Positions 58,159-64,000 of a stretch of DNA of 64,000 nucleotides are shown here, piece by piece. The notes under the pieces are model-generated. The model was given only the letters and a program-made list of their open reading frames with translations. It was not told the DNA's origin and searched no databases. The translations under genes and the position numbers were made by a program. Source of the DNA: JBDOQU01 sp039839375 (lineage in GTDB: Bacteria > Pseudomonadota > Alphaproteobacteria > DSM-16000 > Inquilinaceae); NCBI RefSeq assembly GCF_039839375.1, contig NZ_JBDOQU010000015.1, positions 1 through 64,000 of the forward strand, given 5' to 3'. How positions within the stretch are numbered: the first letter of the stretch is position 1; each line of letters begins with the position of its first letter.

Positions 58159-58182
58159 TTCGATAATTTTAGGATTATTGAA
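58159..58182. promoter_or_regulatory. ArsR-type operator between DUF6428 and arsR
   Basis: TTCGATAAT at 58159-58167 and ATTATTGAA at 58174-58182 form a nine-base inverted repeat with one mismatch and a six-base spacer, in AT-rich DNA. The motif matches known ArsR-type ATTCGATAAT-like half-sites. It ends two bases before the arsR ATG and lies 17 bases upstream of the DUF6428 start, so ArsR binding would silence both genes. Confidence 0.8.
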
Positions 58183-58184
58183 AT

Positions 58185-58511
58185 ATGGATGAAAAGCAAG
58201 CCCTGATGGCGTTCGGCGCGATGGCGCAGGAAACCAGACTGCGGATCCTCCGCCTGCTGGTCCGGGCGGGGCCGGAGGGCATGGCCGCCGGCGCGATCGC
58301 CGAGACGGCGGGCGTCTCCCCCTCCAACGTCTCCTTCCATCTGAAGGAGATCCAGCGGGCCGGCCTGGCGGCGGCGCGGCGGGATTCCCGGTCGATCATC
58401 TATTGCGCGGAGTACGAAGCGCTGAGCGGCCTTATCCGGTTCCTGATGGAGGATTGCTGCGCCGGCCGGCCGGAAATCTGCGCCCCGCCCTCCGCCCCTC
58501 TCCCTGCCTGA
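58185..58511 (+). CDS. arsR: ArsR-family arsenic-responsive repressor
   Basis: The 108-aa protein has the ArsR winged helix (LRILRLLVRAGPEGMAAGAI, TAGVSPSNVSFHLKEIQRAGL). The As(III) site is most likely C91, C92 and C99 at the C-terminus (EDCCAGRPEIC), the arrangement of Acidithiobacillus-type ArsR (CC-X5-C there, CC-X6-C here), rather than the ELCVCDL-type site in the DNA-binding helix. It begins immediately after its own operator and is followed 19 bases later by the arsenite efflux gene. Confidence 0.94.
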   Translation: MDEKQALMAFGAMAQETRLRILRLLVRAGPEGMAAGAIAETAGVSPSNVSFHLKEIQRAGLAAARRDSRSIIYCAEYEALSGLIRFLMEDCCAGRPEICAPPSAPLPA

Positions 58512-58530
58512 CGGAAGCCTGAGCACGCCC

Positions 58531-59580
58531 ATGTCCATCTTTGAACGGTACCTCACCCTCTGGGTCGCGCTCTGCATCGTCGCGGGGGTCGCCCTCGGCC
58601 ATCTGGTCCCCGATTTCTTCCGGGCGGCGGGCGCGATGGAGGTCGCCAAGGTCAACATCCCCGTCGCCCTGCTGATCTGGCTGATGGTCGTGCCGATGCT
58701 GCTGCGCATCGATTTCGCGGCGCTCCGCAAGGTCGGCGCGCACTGGCGCGGCATCGGCGTGACCCTGTTCATCAACTGGGCGATCAAGCCATTCTCCATG
58801 GCGCTGCTGGGCTGGCTGTTCATCGGCTGGCTGTTCCGGCCCTACCTGCCGGAGGCGCAGATCGATTCCTACATCGCCGGGCTGATCATCCTGGCCGCCG
58901 CGCCCTGCACCGCCATGGTGTTCGTCTGGTCGAACCTGACGCGGGGGGAACCGCACTTCACCCTGTCGCAGGTGGCGCTGAACGACGCGATCATGGTCGT
59001 GGCCTTCGCGCCGATCGTCGGGCTTCTGCTCGGCCTGTCGGCGATCACGGTGCCGTGGGGGACGCTCGTCCTGTCGGTCGCGCTCTATATCGTCATCCCC
59101 GTGATCGCGGCCCAGCTCCTGCGCCTCCGCCTGCTCGCGGCGGGCGGACAGGCGGCGCTGGACCGGCTGCTGAAGGCGCTGCAGCCCCTGTCGCTCGTCG
59201 CGCTGCTGGCGACGCTGGTCCTGCTGTTCGGTTTCCAGGGGGAGCAGATCCTGGCCCAGCCCATGGTGATCGCGCTGCTGGCGGTCCCGATCCTGATCCA
59301 GGTCTACTTCACCTCCGGTCTCGCCTACCTGCTGAACCGGGCGGCGGGCGAACGGCATTGCGTGGCCGGCCCTTCGGCGCTGATCGGGGCGTCGAACTTC
59401 TTCGAACTGGCCGTCGCCGCCGCGATCAGCCTGTTCGGCTTCACCTCCGGAGCCGCGCTGGCGACCGTCGTCGGCGTGCTGGTGGAGGTTCCGGTCATGC
59501 TGTCGGTGGTCTGGATCGTCAACCGCAGCCGGGGATGGTACGAACGGGGAATCGCTGTCGATTCCACTAGCGAAGCGTGA
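58531..59580 (+). CDS. ACR3-family arsenite efflux transporter
   Basis: A ten-helix permease of 349 aa. The conserved As(III)-binding cysteine is C126 in AAAPCTAMVFVWSNL and the essential glutamate is E292 in GASNFFELAV, both ACR3 hallmarks. It exports arsenite driven by the proton gradient. The start ERYLTLWVAL and length are typical. It is downstream of arsR and 14 bases upstream of arsC. Confidence 0.96.
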   Translation: MSIFERYLTLWVALCIVAGVALGHLVPDFFRAAGAMEVAKVNIPVALLIWLMVVPMLLRIDFAALRKVGAHWRGIGVTLFINWAIKPFSMALLGWLFIGWLFRPYLPEAQIDSYIAGLIILAAAPCTAMVFVWSNLTRGEPHFTLSQVALNDAIMVVAFAPIVGLLLGLSAITVPWGTLVLSVALYIVIPVIAAQLLRLRLLAAGGQAALDRLLKALQPLSLVALLATLVLLFGFQGEQILAQPMVIALLAVPILIQVYFTSGLAYLLNRAAGERHCVAGPSALIGASNFFELAVAAAISLFGFTSGAALATVVGVLVEVPVMLSVVWIVNRSRGWYERGIAVDSTSEA

Positions 59581-59594
59581 AGAGGACCAGTGCG

Positions 59595-59957
59595 ATGGGT
59601 GTCACCATCTATCACAACCCCGCCTGCGGAACGTCGCGCAACACGCTGGCGCTCATCCGCGATGCGGGAATCGAGCCGACGGTCGTGGAATATCTGAAGA
59701 CGCCGCCGGAGCGGGACGCGCTGAAGAAGATGATCGCCGATGCCGGCCTGACCGTCCGCGAGGCGATCCGCGAGAAGGGCACGCCTTATGCGGAGCTGGG
59801 CCTCGACGATCCGGCGCTGACCGACGACCGGCTTCTGGACGCCATGCTGGAACACCCGATCCTGATCAACCGGCCGTTCGTCGTCACGTCCGAGGGCACG
59901 CGGCTCTGCCGACCGTCGGAAGCCGTCCTGGATATCCTGCCGCAGCCCCGTAAGTAG
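59595..59957 (+). CDS. arsC: arsenate reductase (glutaredoxin type)
   Basis: Reduces arsenate to arsenite so that ACR3 can expel it, using glutathione and glutaredoxin. The catalytic cysteine is C11 in YHNPACGTSRNTL, and the arginine-bearing segments HPILINRPFVV and TRLCRPSEAV match the family. ATG at 59595 with GAGGA upstream was preferred over a GTG at 59577 that overlaps the acr3 stop. The grxC gene at 48788 could supply the reductant. The MFS gene follows after 21 bases. Confidence 0.95.
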   Translation: MGVTIYHNPACGTSRNTLALIRDAGIEPTVVEYLKTPPERDALKKMIADAGLTVREAIREKGTPYAELGLDDPALTDDRLLDAMLEHPILINRPFVVTSEGTRLCRPSEAVLDILPQPRK

Positions 59958-59978
59958 GCAAGCGGATTCCGGACGATC

Positions 59979-61205
59979 ATGGCAGCCGATCCCCCCGGCG
60001 AGCCGGCCGCCGCGCCCATGCCGCACGGCCGGCGCATCCTCGTCGCGCTGGGGATCACCCAGATTCTGGCCTGGGGGACCTCCTTCTATCTGCTGACCGT
60101 CCTCGCCGGGCCGATCGCCGAGGATACGGGCTGGCCGCTGACCTTCGTCGTCGGCGGCTTCTCCGCCGCCCTTCTGGTGTCGGGACTGGCCGCGCCCAAG
60201 GTCGGGCGGCTGATCGCCCGGCATGGCGGGCGCGGCGTGCTGGCCGGCGGGGCGGCGCTGATGGGCGCGGGGCTGGCGCTGCTGGGCCTCTCCCCGACCC
60301 TGCCGGTCTTCCTGGCCGGCTGGCTGATCATCGGCCTCGCCATGAGCGCCAGCCTCTACGATCCCGCCTTCTCCACGCTGGGGAGCCTCTATGGCAAGGC
60401 GGCGCGGCGGCCGATCACCACGCTCACCCTCTTCGGCGGCTTCGCCAGCACGGTCTGCTGGCCGCTGTCGGCCTGGCTGGTCGAGACGGTGGGGTGGCGC
60501 GGAACCTGCCTCGCCTACGCGGCGATCCAGATCGGCCTGTCGCTGCCGCTGCTTCTCTCCTGTCTGCCGAGGAAAGCCGCCGCTCCGCCACCGCCGAACG
60601 GAACCGCCGCGCGGCCGGCCGGCTCACCGGACCTGTCGCCGCGAGGGCGTAGGATGTTCCTCCTGCTGGCGGCCGCGCTGGTCATCGCCGGGATCATCGC
60701 CACCACCATGTCGGTCCATCTGATCGCCCTGCTGGACGCCAGGGGCGTCGCGCTGGCGGCGGCCGTGTCGATGGGGATGCTGATCGGCCCCTCGCAGGTC
60801 GGCGGCCGGCTGTTCGAGATCGCCTTCGGCCGCCACTATCATCCGATCCGGACCCTCACGGCCGCCGCCATCCTGGGCGCAACGGGCATCCTCCTGCTCT
60901 ATTCCGGCCTCTCGATACCGGCGCTGGCGCTCGTCTTCTACGGGTCCGGGCTGGGCATCTGGACCATCGCACGGGGCGCGCTGCCGCTGGCGCTCTTCGG
61001 TCCCGGCGATTATCCGGTGCTGATGGGCAGGCTGGCGATGCCGACCCTGGTCGCCCAGGCGCTGGCGCCTTCGGCCGGCGCCTTCCTGATCGACCGGGGC
61101 GGGGCGGAGGCGGTCTTCGTCATGGTCGCCGGGCTGGCGGCGGCCAATCTCTGCGTCGTGCTGACGCTGGCGATCCTGCATGCCCGGTGGGGCGACCCGG
61201 CATAG
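59979..61205 (+). CDS. MFS transporter of the ars cluster
   Basis: A 12-helix major-facilitator protein of 408 aa (IAEDTGWPLTFVVGGFSAAL, GRLIARHGGRGVLAGGAALM with an MFS loop 2-3 basic motif). The substrate is unknown. As the last gene of arsR-acr3-arsC-MFS it likely moves an arsenical; MFS exporters such as ArsK and ArsJ occur in other ars operons. No GAPDH-type partner gene for ArsJ is present. A proline-rich linker divides the two halves around residue 210. Confidence 0.82.
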   Translation: MAADPPGEPAAAPMPHGRRILVALGITQILAWGTSFYLLTVLAGPIAEDTGWPLTFVVGGFSAALLVSGLAAPKVGRLIARHGGRGVLAGGAALMGAGLALLGLSPTLPVFLAGWLIIGLAMSASLYDPAFSTLGSLYGKAARRPITTLTLFGGFASTVCWPLSAWLVETVGWRGTCLAYAAIQIGLSLPLLLSCLPRKAAAPPPPNGTAARPAGSPDLSPRGRRMFLLLAAALVIAGIIATTMSVHLIALLDARGVALAAAVSMGMLIGPSQVGGRLFEIAFGRHYHPIRTLTAAAILGATGILLLYSGLSIPALALVFYGSGLGIWTIARGALPLALFGPGDYPVLMGRLAMPTLVAQALAPSAGAFLIDRGGAEAVFVMVAGLAAANLCVVLTLAILHARWGDPA

Positions 61206-61264
61206 GGCGACTTGCCCTTATTTCGCGCCTTGGCCCGATCTCCAGATGTAGTATAAGCGGGGCC

Positions 61265-63076
<1,812 letters not shown>

Positions 63077-63090
63077 AAGCGTTCCGCCGG

Positions 63091-63834
63091 TCAGATGCCG
63101 GCTGCGTCCTCATAGAGATCGAGCGCGGCCATCAGTTCCGTCTTCAGCGACTGGAAACGCTGGGAATCGCGGCGGCGCGGACGCGGGTCGGAGAGTTGCA
63201 GGACGTTGTGGATGCGGCCGGGGCGGCTGCGCATCACCACCACCCGGTCGCTGAGCGCCAGCGCCTCCTCCAGATCGTGCGTCACGAAAACCATGGTCAA
63301 CGCCCCGCCCTCCCAGATCTTCAGAAGATGGTCCTGGAGGGTGAGCCGGGTGAAGCTGTCCAGCGCGCTGAACGGTTCGTCCAGCAGGAGGATGGAGGGC
63401 CGGCGGACCAGCGCGCGGGCAATCGCCACGCGCTGCGCCATGCCGCCGGAAAGCTGTCGCGGATAGGCCTCGGCGAAGTCGGAGAGGCCGACGCGGGCCA
63501 GCGTCTCCCGGGCACGGCGCGCCTGTTCGGGCTTCGGCAAGCCGGCGATGCCGAAGGTCACGTTCTGCGTCACCGTCAGCCAGGGCATCAGGCGCGGTTC
63601 CTGGAAGATCATGCCGACCGAAGGCGACGGTTCGGCCACGGGCGCGCCGTCCACCACCACCCGTCCGCCGGTCGGGTGGTCCAGCCCCGCCAGCAGGCGC
63701 AGCAGCGTGGATTTCCCGCAGCCGCTGGTGCCGACGATCCCCAGTATCTCCCCTTCCCCGACGGTCAGGTCGACGCCGTCGAGCGCCAGCGTGCCATTGG
63801 GAAATCGTTTCACGAGGCCTTCAAGGCTGAGCAT
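63091..63834 (-). CDS. ABC transporter ATP-binding protein, SsuB/TauB-type
   Basis: A 247-aa ATPase: Walker A GTSGCGKS at residues 35-42, signature LSGGMAQRVAIARAL, Walker B ILLLDEPFSALD. The FQEPRLMPWLTVTQNV segment is typical of the nitrate/sulfonate/taurine subfamily. It energises import of alkanesulfonates, taurine, nitrate or a related substrate; the substrate-binding protein is outside the window. Its start overlaps the upstream permease end by 14 bases. Confidence 0.93.
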   Translation of the reverse strand: MLSLEGLVKRFPNGTLALDGVDLTVGEGEILGIVGTSGCGKSTLLRLLAGLDHPTGGRVVVDGAPVAEPSPSVGMIFQEPRLMPWLTVTQNVTFGIAGLPKPEQARRARETLARVGLSDFAEAYPRQLSGGMAQRVAIARALVRRPSILLLDEPFSALDSFTRLTLQDHLLKIWEGGALTMVFVTHDLEEALALSDRVVVMRSRPGRIHNVLQLSDPRPRRRDSQRFQSLKTELMAALDLYEDAAGI

Positions 63835-64000
63835 CGGGCTTTCCCTCCTTCATGCCGCCGAAGCTGTCGCGCCAGCGCAGCATCCGGCGTTCGCAGAGCG
63901 CCAGCAGCGCGTCCGTCGCCTTGCCGATCAGCGCGAAGAGGATCAGCGCGGCGATGATCTGGGCCGGCCGGCCGGTCATCTGGCCGTCGAACATCAGGAA
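63821..64000 (-). CDS. ABC transporter permease, SsuC/TauC-type (C-terminal end only)
   Basis: The last 59 residues of an inner-membrane permease, cut by the window edge. They contain a hydrophobic helix (AQIIAALILFALIGKATDAL) followed by the typical basic tail ERRMLRWRDSFGG of SsuC/TauC-like proteins. The stop lies inside the ATPase gene (14-base overlap), showing one operon. Confidence 0.88.
   Translation of the reverse strand, partial: FLMFDGQMTGRPAQIIAALILFALIGKATDALLALCERRMLRWRDSFGGMKEGKPDAQP

Overview
The window is about 64 kb of GC-rich, densely packed chromosome from an alphaproteobacterium. The gene content fits a Rhodospirillales-like lineage: a branched-chain aminotransferase next to a MarR regulator and an OmpR/EnvZ pair, a phasin, YbjN-proC-BMFP(UbiK) diverging from lgt-midA-pgeF, DUF4167 beside prmC-prfA, and argJ beside a parvulin-type isomerase. 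The taxonomic placement is inference from gene families and order. No rRNA, tRNA, prophage, insertion sequence or CRISPR array was seen. Almost everything is core chromosome. The most accessory-looking pieces are an arsenic-resistance divergon (57621-61205), a RES/Xre toxin-antitoxin pair (52563-53686) and several dispersed intergenic repeat families.

Region by region. 1-5300: partial repeats, small proteins (a hypothetical and a DUF1127), an ABATE/CGNR regulator, an FAD-linked D-lactate-type dehydrogenase, a secreted hypothetical, a LysE exporter and an SDR. 5660-11640: uvrC-pgsA-DUF2062-mobB-moeA, then moaD-moaE, linking DNA repair, phospholipid synthesis and molybdenum cofactor synthesis. 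11745-15431: ilvE diverging from marR, a response regulator and a histidine kinase. 15700-19123 (minus strand): csaA, a phasin, a TetR-like gene, proC, ybjN, ubiK. 19312-25784 (plus strand): lgt-midA-pgeF, a tiny membrane ORF, prs, thrS, and infC starting on ATA. 25917-28394: a secreted acidic protein converging on a BON+DUF1207 outer-membrane protein. 28556-38857: clpB (minus); MOSC and mltA (plus); DUF4167, prmC, prfA, ispG and rodZ (minus). 39091-44306 (minus strand): a zinc chaperone aztD behind a perfect Zur-type palindrome, ptsP and lysC. 44526-50859: ubiG, DUF1178, a methyltransferase, an oxidoreductase, an SRPBCC protein, a nitrilase, grxC, comF and an NDUFAF5-like methyltransferase. 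50856-53686: a CSS-EAL phosphodiesterase and the RES toxin-antitoxin pair. 53833-57502 (minus strand): mutT-GNAT-argJ, a membrane protein and a parvulin. 57621-61205: the arsenic divergon. 61265-64000: recQ and the end of an SsuBC/TauBC-type ABC transporter.

The clearest regulatory signals are the Zur-type palindrome in front of aztD, the ATA start of infC with a strong Shine-Dalgarno, an ArsR-type dyad between the DUF6428 gene and arsR, a promoter-overlapping palindrome at the toxin-antitoxin pair, and dyads between two other divergent pairs (DUF1127/CGNR, ilvE/marR). Three repeat families plus one long hairpin are concentrated where two genes converge. Every convergent junction longer than about 70 bp carries one, and every convergent junction without one is 22 bp or shorter or overlaps. 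This suggests they serve as, or are tolerated as, transcript 3' ends.
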